This document shows positions 1 to 8,223 of a stretch of DNA of 64,000 nt, in pieces. Position numbers and translations under genes: made by a program. The stretch is from assembly GCF_001667315.1 (NCBI RefSeq), contig NZ_LZHT01000046.1:1-64000 (forward strand), read 5' to 3'. The DNA is from Mycobacterium sp. 852002-10029_SCH5224772. Its GTDB lineage: Bacteria; Actinomycetota; Actinomycetes; Mycobacteriales; Mycobacteriaceae. The notes beneath the pieces were generated by a model. It was not told the DNA's origin and did not search any database. It saw only the letters and a program-made list of their open reading frames with translations. The first letter of the stretch is position 1. Every line of letters starts with the position of its first letter.

Positions 1-2
1 AC

Positions 3-125
3 GACACCTACGCCGACGACGGCTCCATCATCGACAAAGGCGTCGCCTTCGCCTCCAGCCACCTCGGCACGGGCGGGCCGGGCGCAATGTCGGTCGCGTC
101 GCCGCACGGAGGTTTCGGAGAATAG
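3..125 (+). CDS. C-terminal fragment of an unidentified protein (5' end outside window)
   Basis: An open frame enters from the left edge and ends at a TAG at 123-125. The 40 visible residues are rich in Gly, Ala and Ser and end in a flexible tail (HGGFGE). No catalytic motif is visible and I do not recognise the family. The in-frame codons end mostly in G or C, which supports real coding sequence. It is convergent with the minus-strand SDR that ends at 207; the 81 bases between them hold no gene. Confidence 0.6.
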   Translation, partial: DTYADDGSIIDKGVAFASSHLGTGGPGAMSVASPHGGFGE

Positions 126-206
126 CGGCTGACCGGCTGATGGGGTTTTATTGCCCCGTGTCACACGGAATTTCGTCTTTGGACCCGCGACGTTCAGGGA
201 ACGGCC

Positions 207-971
207 CTAGCTGCCGAACATGGCGGTGATCGTCTCGTTGAACCGGGGATAGATGTCGTCATAAGTTCCGTCACGCTCGGCATAGCGGAACATCTTGACG
301 CGCTCCACCACGATCTCGTTGGCCTGTGGCTGCGTCTGCAACAGCGTCATCGTCTCGGTGATGTACTCGTCGAGTGGCATCGCCCGGGGGTCGAATCCCC
401 GCTCGCCCTGCAGGGCGGTGCGCACGTGCGGCGGAATGATCTCGATCACCTGGACCGAGGTGTCGCGCAGCTGGAACCGCAGCGATTCGGTGTAGGAGTG
501 CAGCGCGGCCTTGGAGGCGCAGTAGGTCGGTGTGAGCGCGCTGGGCATGAACGCCAGACCGGACGTGACGTTGACGATCGTGGCGTGTGGTTTGCGCAGC
601 AGCGCCGGCAGCAAGGACGAGGTCAGCCGCATGGGGCCCAGCAGATTGATCGCAACGGACTGCTCGGCCAGGCCGACATTGCCGCTGGTGAGATCCTCGA
701 CCCGCTGAATGCCGGCGTTGTTGATCACCACGTTGAGGTCCGGGTAGTGGTCGGTCACCTCGGTGGCGAATCGCCGGATGTCGGCGGCATCGCCTTGATC
801 GAGCGACAGGGTTTGTATGCCCGGGTTGCCCTCTGCGACGGCCCGTAGCTGGTCGCTGCGCCGGGCGGCGATGATCACCTGGTTGCCCAGCCGGTGAAAA
901 GATTCGGCCAGACCGCGACCGATTCCGCTGCCACCGCCGGTGACCAGAACGGTGTTGCCCGTCATCTGCAT
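207..971 (-). CDS. SDR family oxidoreductase, DltE-like
   Basis: A 254-residue classical short-chain dehydrogenase. The Rossmann glycine motif TGGGSGIG is at residues 11-18, NNAG at 84-87, the catalytic Ser near 137 and YCASK (Tyr150, Lys154) complete the active site. The N-terminus and overall order resemble the DltE group of SDRs, NAD(P)-dependent oxidoreductases whose substrates are mostly unknown. The start at 971 is supported by AAGGAG seven bases upstream. It is followed only by a convergent gene fragment, so it looks monocistronic. The D-alanine-related role implied by the DltE name is not supported by any neighbour. Confidence 0.9.
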   Translation of the reverse strand: MQMTGNTVLVTGGGSGIGRGLAESFHRLGNQVIIAARRSDQLRAVAEGNPGIQTLSLDQGDAADIRRFATEVTDHYPDLNVVINNAGIQRVEDLTSGNVGLAEQSVAINLLGPMRLTSSLLPALLRKPHATIVNVTSGLAFMPSALTPTYCASKAALHSYTESLRFQLRDTSVQVIEIIPPHVRTALQGERGFDPRAMPLDEYITETMTLLQTQPQANEIVVERVKMFRYAERDGTYDDIYPRFNETITAMFGS

Positions 972-1119
972 CGCGGTTCTCCTTCGGATTCGCTCGACCG
1001 GCCCACCCGACCGACGTTGCGGAATGCCCCATTGCGAAGCCGGCTAACCCACGATGCCCTATACGCCCGCGCGGTGTCACTGCTGCGCTGCGGCGAGGAC
1101 CAGCCCGCCGGAGACCTGA

Positions 1120-2091
1120 TTATGACGCGGCGCGGTTGTGCAGCCCGCGCGGGTCGACGCCCGCGCGGCCCCACGCCTCGGCCGCCCAGGGGGTGTAGAG
1201 CACCTTGACGGGGAGCCGGTTGATCAGCGGATTGAGGGCCCGGATGAACGCGGCGAGCCGCTGGAATCGCTTCTCCTTCTTGGCGTCCCACCGTAGCTGG
1301 CACACCTGCCGCATCTGCGGCGGCAGCGTCCCGACGACGACCAGGCGGGTATAGGCGTTCAGCGGCGCCGACACCACGCTCCAGATCGGCTTGGGCATCC
1401 AGCGTGGACCCGGGATGCCTTTGCGGATGTAGCCGGTGCCATACAGCACGGTCTTGTGCGGCACGAACCGGTCGAGCATCTCATCCCAGTAAGCCACGAA
1501 GTCGTCGTAGGTCTGCGGCTGCCCGCGGTCGCTGACGCCGTAGAGGCTGTACCACACCTTGCCCTCGTTGAAGATTTGCTCCTTCTCGGCGTGCGACAGC
1601 CGGCGGATGAACATGTCGGTGTTGTAGATGACCTGGTCGACGAAGCTGGCGTGGGCCCAGTAGAACAGCTCCGGATTCAGCGCGTGATACCTCGAGCCGT
1701 CGCTGATGGTGCCCTTGATCGTCTTGTGGAAGTCGCGCACCTTGCGGCCCCATCCGTGGGGGTCCTCGGAGTAGATGGTGTTCATCAGGGGAGGCGCGGT
1801 CCGCTTGGCCCGGCCCAGGGTGTCGCTGAAGATCACGGAGTGATCCAGGACACCCTGCGCAAGCTGCTCGATGCAGTTCTCGACCCCGGCGGTGCGCTGG
1901 AATCCGAAGAGCTGGGTTCGGTTGTCTCCGTAAAACTTCCAGATCAACGAATCGGGGCCCAGGCGCGGTGAGGTTTCGTCCCCGGTCGACCAGTCCGGTC
2001 GGTCGGTGGGCATGGGCACGGCCTCGCGCACGCCGCTGTCGAACCGCGACCCCATGCTCACGCCGGCGAGCTCGTCGTTCTGGGCGGTCAT
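1120..2091 (-). CDS. DUF2236 (MpaB / rubber-oxygenase-like) oxygenase family protein
   Basis: A 323-residue soluble protein of the DUF2236 family, related to latex-clearing protein and the fungal oxygenase MpaB, which use histidine-ligated haem to cleave C-C double bonds. Recognisable family segments are RDFHKTIKG (about 119-127) and FYWAHASFVD (about 143-152), with the histidines expected for haem binding. An upstream in-frame start exists at 2175, but the ATG at 2091 has a strong GAGGAGGTG site directly before it and gives the natural N-terminus MTAQND. It is divergent from a TetR gene, a very common mycobacterial arrangement, so that regulator probably controls it. The substrate is unknown; many homologues may act on lipids or terpenoids. 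Confidence 0.85.
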   Translation of the reverse strand: MTAQNDELAGVSMGSRFDSGVREAVPMPTDRPDWSTGDETSPRLGPDSLIWKFYGDNRTQLFGFQRTAGVENCIEQLAQGVLDHSVIFSDTLGRAKRTAPPLMNTIYSEDPHGWGRKVRDFHKTIKGTISDGSRYHALNPELFYWAHASFVDQVIYNTDMFIRRLSHAEKEQIFNEGKVWYSLYGVSDRGQPQTYDDFVAYWDEMLDRFVPHKTVLYGTGYIRKGIPGPRWMPKPIWSVVSAPLNAYTRLVVVGTLPPQMRQVCQLRWDAKKEKRFQRLAAFIRALNPLINRLPVKVLYTPWAAEAWGRAGVDPRGLHNRAAS

Positions 2092-2152
2092 GCCCACCTC
2101 CTCATGGCACGCGGCTGCGCCGAACCCCGGCGGAGCATTGTGAACCAGTGAC

Positions 2153-2170
2153 ACAAAGTCGTATCTTTGT
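2153..2170. promoter_or_regulatory. candidate TetR operator between DUF2236 and tetR genes
   Basis: Perfect inverted repeat ACAAAG-N6-CTTTGT in the 184-base divergent region. Read on the minus strand, its spacer carries a TACGAC -10-like sequence, so a bound dimer would block the DUF2236 promoter. A looser TTGTG-N9-CACAA overlaps it from 2138. Assignment to the adjacent TetR is inference. Confidence 0.4.
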
Positions 2171-2275
2171 TCCAAAGCCTAGCAACCGCCCGATGGCATT
2201 GCACATCGCCGGTGGGACCGCTCGGCTTGCCGCCGCCGAAATGGCAGCGATGAACCGCGCCATGGAGTTGATACG

Positions 2276-2893
2276 ATGCCGCCAATCATGCAGTCCGAAC
2301 CGGGCTCTGCCGCTATCTCTGCTTCTGCCGAAGCGCTCACCGACCTAGATCGCACCATCCTGGACACGGCGCGCGGCGTGTTCGAGACCTACGGCGTGCG
2401 TCGGGCCAATATCGACGACGTCGCCGCCCGGGCCGGGGTCAGCCGCAGCACCATCTACCGCCGTTTTCCGACCAAGGAGAAGCTGATCGGACATGTGGTG
2501 CGGCGCGAGGCCGAACTCTTCTTCAGCACGCTGGATCAGGCCACGGCGGGGTGTGACCCGCAAGAGGCCGTCATCGAGGCGTTCGCGCTCGGGGTGCGCC
2601 TGGTGCAGGATTCACCGCTGTATTCGCGGATCGCCGAAAGCGAGCCGGAGCTGTTCGGCATGTTCTCCCGCTCGCACGTCTTCCCGATTCGCCGGTTCGC
2701 CGACGGGATCGCCCATACCCTGCGGCGGTGCGGCGCCCACATGTCCGAGACCGACCTGGACAACATCGCCGACGTCCTGCTGCGCGTCGCGCTCGGCATC
2801 ATCGTCTTTCCCACCGACCGGCTCGACACCTCCGACCCGGCAGCGGTGCGCGAGTACGCCGCCCGCTATCTGGTGCCGATCATCGGCCGCTAA
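2276..2893 (+). CDS. TetR/AcrR family transcriptional regulator
   Basis: A 205-residue TetR repressor. The N-terminal three-helix DNA-binding domain includes the helix-turn-helix at about 46-65 (DDVAARAGVSRSTIYRRF) followed by the usual TKEKL. The C-terminal ligand domain is family-typical but gives no ligand clue. The gene is divergent from the DUF2236 oxygenase, and the palindrome at 2153-2170 is the likely operator. No clear ribosome binding site precedes the ATG at 2276; a second in-frame ATG at 2288 is possible. A strong hairpin follows the stop. Confidence 0.92.
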   Translation: MPPIMQSEPGSAAISASAEALTDLDRTILDTARGVFETYGVRRANIDDVAARAGVSRSTIYRRFPTKEKLIGHVVRREAELFFSTLDQATAGCDPQEAVIEAFALGVRLVQDSPLYSRIAESEPELFGMFSRSHVFPIRRFADGIAHTLRRCGAHMSETDLDNIADVLLRVALGIIVFPTDRLDTSDPAAVREYAARYLVPIIGR

Positions 2894-2923
2894 CCGGCAC
2901 CACCGCCGTCCGGCGGTAGCCGG
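2894..2923 (+). terminator. GC-rich hairpin terminator after tetR
   Basis: Starts right after the TAA of the TetR gene. An inner perfect stem ACCGCCG / CGGCGGT (2902-2917) is extended by an outer CCGGC / GCCGG pair (2894-2898 with 2919-2923). There is no U-tract, as is usual for mycobacterial intrinsic terminators. Confidence 0.55.
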
Positions 2924-3019
2924 TCACTCCCCGGCGTAGGCTGCCCAACGGGGGAATCTTCGCCAAACCCACTGTGCGAGTTCTGGCGTTCAGCTTGGCA
3001 GTTGATCGAAGGAGTACGC

Positions 3020-3763
3020 ATGACCGACGTGCACATCTCGCTGCCACCCGCGCTCCAGCGAGCGCTAGAGCTGCTCATCGATCCGCCGGCGAATCCCGAC
3101 GTGAGCCGCGGCTATCTCGACCTGCTCGGCGCCGGCTCGGTTGACCATGGCGTCGGGAAGAACACGGGCCCGATTCAGGCCGCGTGGGCGTCGACAGTCG
3201 GGTCGATGCTCTACGACAACGCCCAGGCCGTTGCCCGCCAGTGGATCAGCGCCTGGCAACTGCCGCTCGAGTGGTTGCACATCCCGCCAGGCGGTATCGC
3301 GCTGGACGTCGGCTCGGGACCGGGCAACGTCACCGCGTCGCTGGCACGGGCTGCCGGCCCGGACGGACTGGCCCTCGGCGTCGACATCTCCGAGCCCATG
3401 CTGGCCCGCGCCGTCCGCAATGAGGCCGGCCCGCAGGTCGGCTTCATCAAGGCCGATGCGCAACGGCTTCCGCTGCGCGACAACACCTTCGACGCGGCGG
3501 TGTCGACGGCCGTGCTGCAGCTGGTTCCGGACCCCAAGGCCGCGCTCGCCGAGATCGCGCGCGTGCTGCGGCCCGGTGGCAGGCTGGCCGTCATGGTCCC
3601 GACAGCCGGGCGACTGGCCCGGTATTGGCGGATGCTGCCGAATGTCGGGGCGCACGCGTTCGACGACGACGAGATCGGCGACACCTTGGAAGACAACGGA
3701 TTTGCCAGCGTGCGGGTCAAGAACCTTGGCACGTTTCAGTGGGTGCGCGCCAAGAAGGGCTGA
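3020..3763 (+). CDS. class I SAM-dependent methyltransferase
   Basis: A 247-residue methyltransferase of the Methyltransf_11/25 type. Motif I LDVGSGPGNV is at about 95-104, the acidic ribose-binding loop GVDIS at about 120-124 and ADAQRLPL at about 145-152, followed by the motif IV region (FDAAVSTAVLQLV) and the typical LRPGGRLAVM strand. About 90 residues precede motif I, probably for substrate binding. The ATG at 3020 has GAAGGAG five bases upstream; a TTG 18 bases earlier lacks one. The substrate cannot be told; related mycobacterial enzymes methylate lipids or quinones. It is convergent with the SRPBCC gene that ends at 3781. Confidence 0.88.
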   Translation: MTDVHISLPPALQRALELLIDPPANPDVSRGYLDLLGAGSVDHGVGKNTGPIQAAWASTVGSMLYDNAQAVARQWISAWQLPLEWLHIPPGGIALDVGSGPGNVTASLARAAGPDGLALGVDISEPMLARAVRNEAGPQVGFIKADAQRLPLRDNTFDAAVSTAVLQLVPDPKAALAEIARVLRPGGRLAVMVPTAGRLARYWRMLPNVGAHAFDDDEIGDTLEDNGFASVRVKNLGTFQWVRAKKG

Positions 3764-3780
3764 TTTTTTTCGGCGGCCTG

Positions 3781-4233
3781 TCAGTCGGCGCTCTGCGCCA
3801 GCATGGCGAGCCGATCCATCGACTCGCGCAACATGTCCACCGTCATCGAACGAGCGCGCTCGAGACGGGTGGCGTCGGTCAGCGCCGTCCAGTCGTACGT
3901 ATGGGTCACCGTGGTCAGCTCGGCATTGACCGGGCTGAGCTCCCAGCGCCACAGATGGCCGGGCGGCTGCTTGCCGGGTTCGGCTGGGCACCAAGCGATT
4001 TTGCTGCCTTCCACGAATTCGGTGACGTGGTTCTCGCGCACCGCACCATTGGTCAGTGTCGTCTTGAAGACGTCGCCCACCCGACGCACACGCTGACCGG
4101 GAGCCGACGACGCCAGATTGTCGTTGCCGTCCCAGCTCGGCTGGCGCGACGGGTCGGCGATCAGCTCGAAGATACGGGCGGCATTGGCCGACATCACGCG
4201 GGTGGCGCTCACAACGCCTTCAACTTCCGACAT
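3781..4233 (-). CDS. SRPBCC (START/polyketide cyclase-like) family protein
   Basis: A 150-residue protein with the helix-grip SRPBCC fold that binds hydrophobic ligands in a deep cavity. The signature includes an N-terminal strand, SANAARIFELIADPSRQPSWDG, and the HLWRWEL and TVTHTYDW strands. It resembles the mycobacterial polyketide cyclase/dehydrase group. The start at 4233 gives the family-length N-terminus; in-frame sequence upstream to 4329 overlaps the SDR gene and looks non-coding. It lies directly downstream of the SDR that ends at 4326 and probably shares its transcript. A similar gene is at 20051-20521. No enzymatic residues can be assigned. Confidence 0.85.
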   Translation of the reverse strand: MSEVEGVVSATRVMSANAARIFELIADPSRQPSWDGNDNLASSAPGQRVRRVGDVFKTTLTNGAVRENHVTEFVEGSKIAWCPAEPGKQPPGHLWRWELSPVNAELTTVTHTYDWTALTDATRLERARSMTVDMLRESMDRLAMLAQSAD

Positions 4234-4325
4234 ACCGCTATCCAAACACGGCGGGCCGCCCACCGCGGTGGTCACTTTCCGCGGTGGGCAGTCCGTCTTC
4301 GCGCAGAACTGCAGCGTCCGGGCGT

Positions 4326-5021
4326 TCACGGCATCCGGGGCAGCGCCTCCACCGGTCCGGACAACGCCGCCTTGAGGTAGCGGGTGGCGTCGTCGGCCAG
4401 TACCTCCGCGTCGTCCCCCTCGATGCCGTCGACGATCACGCGCGCCACCTGGCGTGGGTCGTTCTTGGGCGCGTCGAAGCCGGAGGTCATGTCAGTGTCG
4501 ATGAAGCTGAGATGCGCGGCAACCACCAGCGTTCCCTGCTTCTCCAGTTCGATGCGCAGGGAATTCGTCATCGACCACAGCGCCGCCTTGGAGTCGCCGT
4601 ACGCACCGGATCCGGGCATCCAGGACAGGATCGAGGCGACGTCGACAAGGGCGCCACCGCCGTTGTCGGCCAGGACGGGTGCGAACGCCTTGGCGACGCG
4701 CAGCGCGCCGAAGTAGTTCGTCTCGAAGACCGCTCGCACCTCGTCGATGTCGCTGTCGAGCAGGGTCCGGGCGCCGAGAACGCCGGCATTGTTGATGACG
4801 ATGTCGGCGTCGGTTGCCCTGGCCGCCAGCGCGCCCACCGAATCCGGCTGGGTGACGTCCAATTCGACGCTGATCACCCGGGGGTCCTGGCTGGGCTTCG
4901 GCACCCGCGCCGTCGCGTAGACCTTCGCCGCGCCCCTGTCCAACAACTCGGCAACGATGGCCGTGCCGAGACCGCGCTGTCCGCCGGTGACCACTACCGT
5001 CGATCCCTTGACGTTGACCAT
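4326..5021 (-). CDS. SDR family oxidoreductase
   Basis: A 231-residue classical short-chain dehydrogenase: TGGQRGLG at 12-19, NNAG at 77-80, catalytic Ser130 and YGDSK with Tyr141 and Lys145. The cofactor-binding Arg after the second strand (ATARV) hints at NADPH, but that is weak. AAAGGAG lies eight bases before the ATG at 5021. It is divergent from the CGNR regulator and sits in a likely operon with the SRPBCC gene downstream. Its substrate is unknown. Confidence 0.9.
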   Translation of the reverse strand: MVNVKGSTVVVTGGQRGLGTAIVAELLDRGAAKVYATARVPKPSQDPRVISVELDVTQPDSVGALAARATDADIVINNAGVLGARTLLDSDIDEVRAVFETNYFGALRVAKAFAPVLADNGGGALVDVASILSWMPGSGAYGDSKAALWSMTNSLRIELEKQGTLVVAAHLSFIDTDMTSGFDAPKNDPRQVARVIVDGIEGDDAEVLADDATRYLKAALSGPVEALPRMP

Positions 5022-5040
5022 AATCCTGCTCCTTTGACTG

Positions 5041-5106
5041 AGGCAAAAGTATTTTGCTTACGTCAAGCTAGTTGTCCCTAGCGACGCAGTCAAGTAGTAT
5101 TTGCCT
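5041..5106. promoter_or_regulatory. overlapping divergent promoters of SDR and CGNR genes
   Basis: On the plus strand, TTGTCC (5072-5077), a 17-base spacer and TAGTAT (5095-5100) put the expected transcription start on the ATG at 5107, so the CGNR mRNA is predicted to be leaderless. On the minus strand, TTGACT (5093-5088), 17 bases and TAGCTT (5070-5065) form the SDR promoter. Direct repeats GTCAAGCTAGT (5062-5072) and GTCAAGTAGT (5089-5098) and flanking AGGCAAA / TTTGCCT inverted heptamers suggest an operator. Confidence 0.6.
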
Positions 5107-5715
5107 ATGTCATCACCGTGGGTTGCGTCACAGCGATACGGCTGCGCCGCGGCGCCCGGAGGCCTGGGCCTGGTACAGGATTTCCTCAACACGAGGGGCA
5201 TCGGCGGGTACGGCCCGGACCTGCTGGGCGACCCGGAGCTGGCGCACGAGTGGGCCGCCGGCGCGGTGCGGGCATGGTCGTCGGTGCGCGGCGTGGCCGC
5301 GTCGCCGCCGGCGCTGGATAAGGCGGATCTGGGCAGGCTTCGCGCGGTGCGGGCCACTATCGAGCGGATGGTGGACGGCGAACCGCCGAGCCCGCGGGGC
5401 GCCCACGGCGTTGTCGCCTCGTTCGCGCTGTCCGATACCGGTGAGGTGCGGCTTGATCCCAGCGGCGGGGGTTGGCGGTGGTTGGCCTCCGCGCTGTGGG
5501 GCGAGATCCTGCTGAGCCAGCATGCCGACACCTGGCGGCGGATCAAGCGCTGCCACAACCACCGTTGCGGGTCGACGTTCTACGACCGCTCGAAGAACAA
5601 CAGCGGGGTCTGGCATGACGTCAAGACATGCGGCAACGCCGTCAATCTGCGGGCGTCCCGGGCGCGCCGCCGCGAACGCGAAAAGTCAACGGGCTCAGCG
5701 GCTTCGCCACAGTAG
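5107..5715 (+). CDS. CGNR zinc-finger / ABATE domain transcriptional regulator
   Basis: A 202-residue protein with an N-terminal ABATE (putative stress-induced regulator) domain and a C-terminal CGNR zinc finger. The zinc site is visible at Cys149, Cys154 and Cys175 with a nearby His170, followed by a basic Arg-rich tail likely to contact DNA. The CGNR signature itself is degenerate (CGNA). Such proteins are regarded as DNA-binding regulators of neighbouring genes. The ATG at 5107 lies six bases after a TAGTAT box, fitting leaderless translation. The last 21 bases overlap the convergent methyltransferase gene. It is probably the regulator of the divergent SDR. Confidence 0.85.
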   Translation: MSSPWVASQRYGCAAAPGGLGLVQDFLNTRGIGGYGPDLLGDPELAHEWAAGAVRAWSSVRGVAASPPALDKADLGRLRAVRATIERMVDGEPPSPRGAHGVVASFALSDTGEVRLDPSGGGWRWLASALWGEILLSQHADTWRRIKRCHNHRCGSTFYDRSKNNSGVWHDVKTCGNAVNLRASRARRREREKSTGSAASPQ

Positions 5716-6306
5716 ACGGTAGCGGTAATAGAGACCCCGCCGGATCACAGCCCCGGGCAAGACGTCGGCGGCCACGCACCGGATCTCATCGAGGCCCTCC
5801 CGGGCATCGGCAACGGGCACGCCGATGTCGCGGGTCTCGCGATGCAGTAGCCCCCCGGCTCGCGCCACCGGCATGCACAGCCCGGACCACACCCAGTCGG
5901 CAATGCTCTTGTTGGCGGACAGCCCGACAACGGCCAGTTGCCCTGCGGGCCGCAGCATTTGACGCGCTTTGCGCAGCGCATCCCGCAGCGGTAGGTGATG
6001 CAGACTGGCCACGAACGTGATCAGGTCGTAGCGCCGCTCGTCCTCATCGAGGTGTTCAAACCGCACGTGTTCCACCGCGGCGTTGCCGAGGGGCTGGAGT
6101 CGCTGCGCCGCGCGCCACACCGAGATCGGGTCGGCGTCGATGCCGACGACGCTGCGGGACACCGCAGCTAACCGCTGAGCCAGCAGCCCTTCCCCGCACC
6201 CGACGTCGAGGACATCGCCGCGATGACGCGCGGCGATATCAATCAGCCAGCGGTGATAAACGGAGTTGTGGTTCCAGTAGTCGTCATGCTTCGCGTATTC
6301 ATGCAC
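5695..6306 (-). CDS. class I SAM-dependent methyltransferase
   Basis: A 203-residue methyltransferase with motif I DVLDVGCGEG at 31-40, the acidic GIDAD loop, LDEDERRYDLITFVASLHHL in the motif IV region and LRPAGQLAVVGL. The N-terminus HEYAKHDDYWNHNSVYHRWL is typical of small-molecule methyltransferases with a short lid. The 3' end overlaps the CGNR gene by 21 bases. A short minus-strand frame ends 27 bases upstream and may be cotranscribed. The substrate is unknown. Confidence 0.88.
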   Translation of the reverse strand: MHEYAKHDDYWNHNSVYHRWLIDIAARHRGDVLDVGCGEGLLAQRLAAVSRSVVGIDADPISVWRAAQRLQPLGNAAVEHVRFEHLDEDERRYDLITFVASLHHLPLRDALRKARQMLRPAGQLAVVGLSANKSIADWVWSGLCMPVARAGGLLHRETRDIGVPVADAREGLDEIRCVAADVLPGAVIRRGLYYRYRLLWRSR

Positions 6307-6333
6307 CGTTGGGCCAGTCTGCCCGACCTGGCG

Positions 6334-6498
6334 TCAGCAGCGTTCGACGCCTCTGGACATGATGCGCGGCCCGGCGGACGCCGGGCGCCGCTTGCTTCCG
6401 AGCGCCGCATACAACGCCTCGCAGGCGCGCGCCTTGAGCGGCGCGACCATCTCGAGGTTGGCGGGGCCCTGGCTTACCCAGGACGGAAGTGTGACCAC
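6334..6498 (-). CDS. possible small protein (54 aa), unrecognised
   Basis: A short minus-strand frame beginning at GTG 6498 with AAAGGA six bases upstream. Its third codon positions are strongly G/C, unlike the AT-richer DNA just upstream (6499-6651), which supports coding. The product is basic, has no membrane segment or known motif, and ends in Cys. It would be cotranscribed with the methyltransferase that starts at 6306. I do not recognise it; it could be a gene remnant. Apart from this frame, 6307-6651 holds nothing I can support. Confidence 0.4.
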   Translation of the reverse strand: MVTLPSWVSQGPANLEMVAPLKARACEALYAALGSKRRPASAGPRIMSRGVERC

Positions 6499-6651
6499 AG
6501 TTGATCCTTTGTCTTTTCGGCCGTGCGCCGATTCATTCAATTGCACCACAGCTGTTCTGCGGAGACGCCGCGCCGAGGTGAACATCACGAAAAGTCGCAC
6601 TGTGGGATAACGCACATTCGAGGTGCAACGAAAGCCACACAACAGCAGGAC

Positions 6652-7497
6652 TTAGCGAAAGCGCCTGAACCGACGTAGGTACCCCAAGACGTGGCGCGCC
6701 GGCAGCGCCGCCGGCCAGTTGTCGGAACGGAAGTAGGCGTCGGTGCCGCCGTCAACGAATATGACACTGCCGCACAGGAAATCGGCGGCGTCCGACAGCA
6801 TGAAGCACATCCAGTCGGCCATGTGGCCCGGGTCGCCGAAGCCGCCGACCGGAACCGGGAACGACCGCACTGCCTTGGCCTGTCGTGGGTCCGACAACTG
6901 TTCGGCCAGAAGCGGAGTCATGATCGCACCGGGCGCCAGGGCATTGAGGCGCACGCCTGACCCAGCCCATTCGGGCAGCACGGCGTGTCGCCGCACCCAA
7001 CGGCTGACGGCGATTTTCGAGGCCCCGTACATCATGGTCGGCGCGGCCGGCCCGAACAGCCGCACCGAACGCAACGCCTTACCGGCGTCGTGCGCGAGCA
7101 GCGCTTTCACGGCTCGGCGCGGCACCGCCGGTATCGTCGTCGTCGAATTACTGGCGACGACAACGACTTTGGCACGCTCGGCGGCGGCCAGTGCATTCCG
7201 CCAGGCGAGTAGCGGCTCAACGACCCCGAAATAGTTGACCTGGGCGATCTGGCGAACACGATCCGGGGCGGGGCTGGGGCCCAGACCGGCCGCCAGCACG
7301 GCGCCGTCGAGCTTGCCGCCCGCTGCGGCCATGACGCGCTCGGCGGCCTCGTTACGCCCGTGTGGCGTCGACAGATCGGCGACGATGTCGGCGTCCTTGA
7401 TGTCCACACCGATGACGTTGTGCCCGCCGTCGCGGAGGCGCTGCGCGGTCTCGCGCCCCATCCCGGAAGCCGATCCGGTGATCGCATAGGTTCCCAT
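6652..7497 (-). CDS. SDR family oxidoreductase, 3-alpha-hydroxysteroid dehydrogenase-like
   Basis: A 281-residue SDR with TGSASGMG at 7-14, the short first half (VLAAGLG in place of NNAG), a long insertion and YGASK (Tyr157, Lys161). The missing N-terminal extension, compact cofactor half and C-terminal FVDGGTDAYFR resemble the HsdA / carbonyl-reductase subgroup that acts on 3-hydroxysteroids; the substrate is inferred only from this likeness. GGAGGAG before the ATG at 7497 fixes the start; in-frame sequence back to 7602 has no such support. It is divergent from the thioesterase gene. Confidence 0.85.
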   Translation of the reverse strand: MGTYAITGSASGMGRETAQRLRDGGHNVIGVDIKDADIVADLSTPHGRNEAAERVMAAAGGKLDGAVLAAGLGPSPAPDRVRQIAQVNYFGVVEPLLAWRNALAAAERAKVVVVASNSTTTIPAVPRRAVKALLAHDAGKALRSVRLFGPAAPTMMYGASKIAVSRWVRRHAVLPEWAGSGVRLNALAPGAIMTPLLAEQLSDPRQAKAVRSFPVPVGGFGDPGHMADWMCFMLSDAADFLCGSVIFVDGGTDAYFRSDNWPAALPARHVLGYLRRFRRFR

Positions 7498-7578
7498 TGG
7501 ACTCCTCCGTTCCCAAAGCAGTATGCCCGGGCGGCCGGATACTCCGAGGGGCGTTGCCCGCTGGGTGGACACCTGAGT

Positions 7579-7584
7579 TAAGTT
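7579..7584 (+). promoter_or_regulatory. -10 element TAAGTT, leaderless promoter of thioesterase
   Basis: TAAGTT ends six bases before the ATG at 7591, so the transcript is predicted to begin at the start codon. TTGCCC at 7554-7559 could be the -35 with a long 19-base spacer. No ribosome binding site is present. Confidence 0.5.
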
Positions 7585-7590
7585 GCGAAG

Positions 7591-8205
7591 ATGCATGACC
7601 AAACGCCCTGCATCGATTTCAGCGCGCTCGAGTCGGTCTACGCGCCGCTGACCGAATCGCTCCGCCGGCTCATCGACATCAGCATCCGCACCGACGCCGA
7701 CCCCGCGGCGGTAGCGGCGGCTACGTCCAGGATCGACAGTGCCGCAGCGGAATTAAGCGAGTCGTTGAAGCCCGGGCCGTTCGGCGTGCACCGGAATCCC
7801 GACGGCCAGACCATCGCGTGGGGCAACGCCGTGGTCGGCCTGCGTAACCCGATCGCACCGCCGCTGGTCATCCATCATGAACCCGACGGTCTGGTGTGGT
7901 CGGAGTTCGTTCTGGGCGCGGCCTACGAGGGCCCACCGGACACCGTGCACGGCGGTGTGTGCGCGCTGGTGCTCGACCATGTGCTCGGCGCGACCGCACA
8001 CCAGCCCGACAAGCCCGCGTTCACCGGCACGCTGACCCTGCGATACCGGCGCCCCACGGCGCTGGGACGGCCGCTGCGGGCCCAGGCTCATGTCGAGCGT
8101 GTCGAGGGCGTCAAGACTTTCGCCGTCGGTCACCTGGCCGACGAGCATGGCGTCACCGTGGAAGCCGAGGGCATTTTCATTCATCCCAGGCAGGCCCCGG
8201 AATAG
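7591..8205 (+). CDS. PaaI-type hotdog-fold acyl-CoA thioesterase
   Basis: A 204-residue protein with an N-terminal helical stretch and a C-terminal hotdog domain. The signature DTVHGGVCALVLDHVLG contains HGG at 120-122 and the catalytic-type acidic residue Asp129, followed by FTGTLTLRYRRPTALGRPL, all typical of PaaI/YiiD-like thioesterases that hydrolyse acyl-CoA. The substrate chain cannot be told. The gene is predicted leaderless and divergent from an SDR. A small hairpin (8206-8223) separates it from the convergent DUF2127 gene. Confidence 0.85.
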   Translation: MHDQTPCIDFSALESVYAPLTESLRRLIDISIRTDADPAAVAAATSRIDSAAAELSESLKPGPFGVHRNPDGQTIAWGNAVVGLRNPIAPPLVIHHEPDGLVWSEFVLGAAYEGPPDTVHGGVCALVLDHVLGATAHQPDKPAFTGTLTLRYRRPTALGRPLRAQAHVERVEGVKTFAVGHLADEHGVTVEAEGIFIHPRQAPE

Positions 8206-8223
8206 GAACCTGGCCTGAGGTTC
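8206..8223. terminator. bidirectional hairpin between convergent genes
   Basis: GAACCT-N6-AGGTTC forms a perfect six-pair stem in the short gap between the thioesterase stop and the DUF2127 stop. It is weak for a terminator, but it is the only candidate there. Confidence 0.35.
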
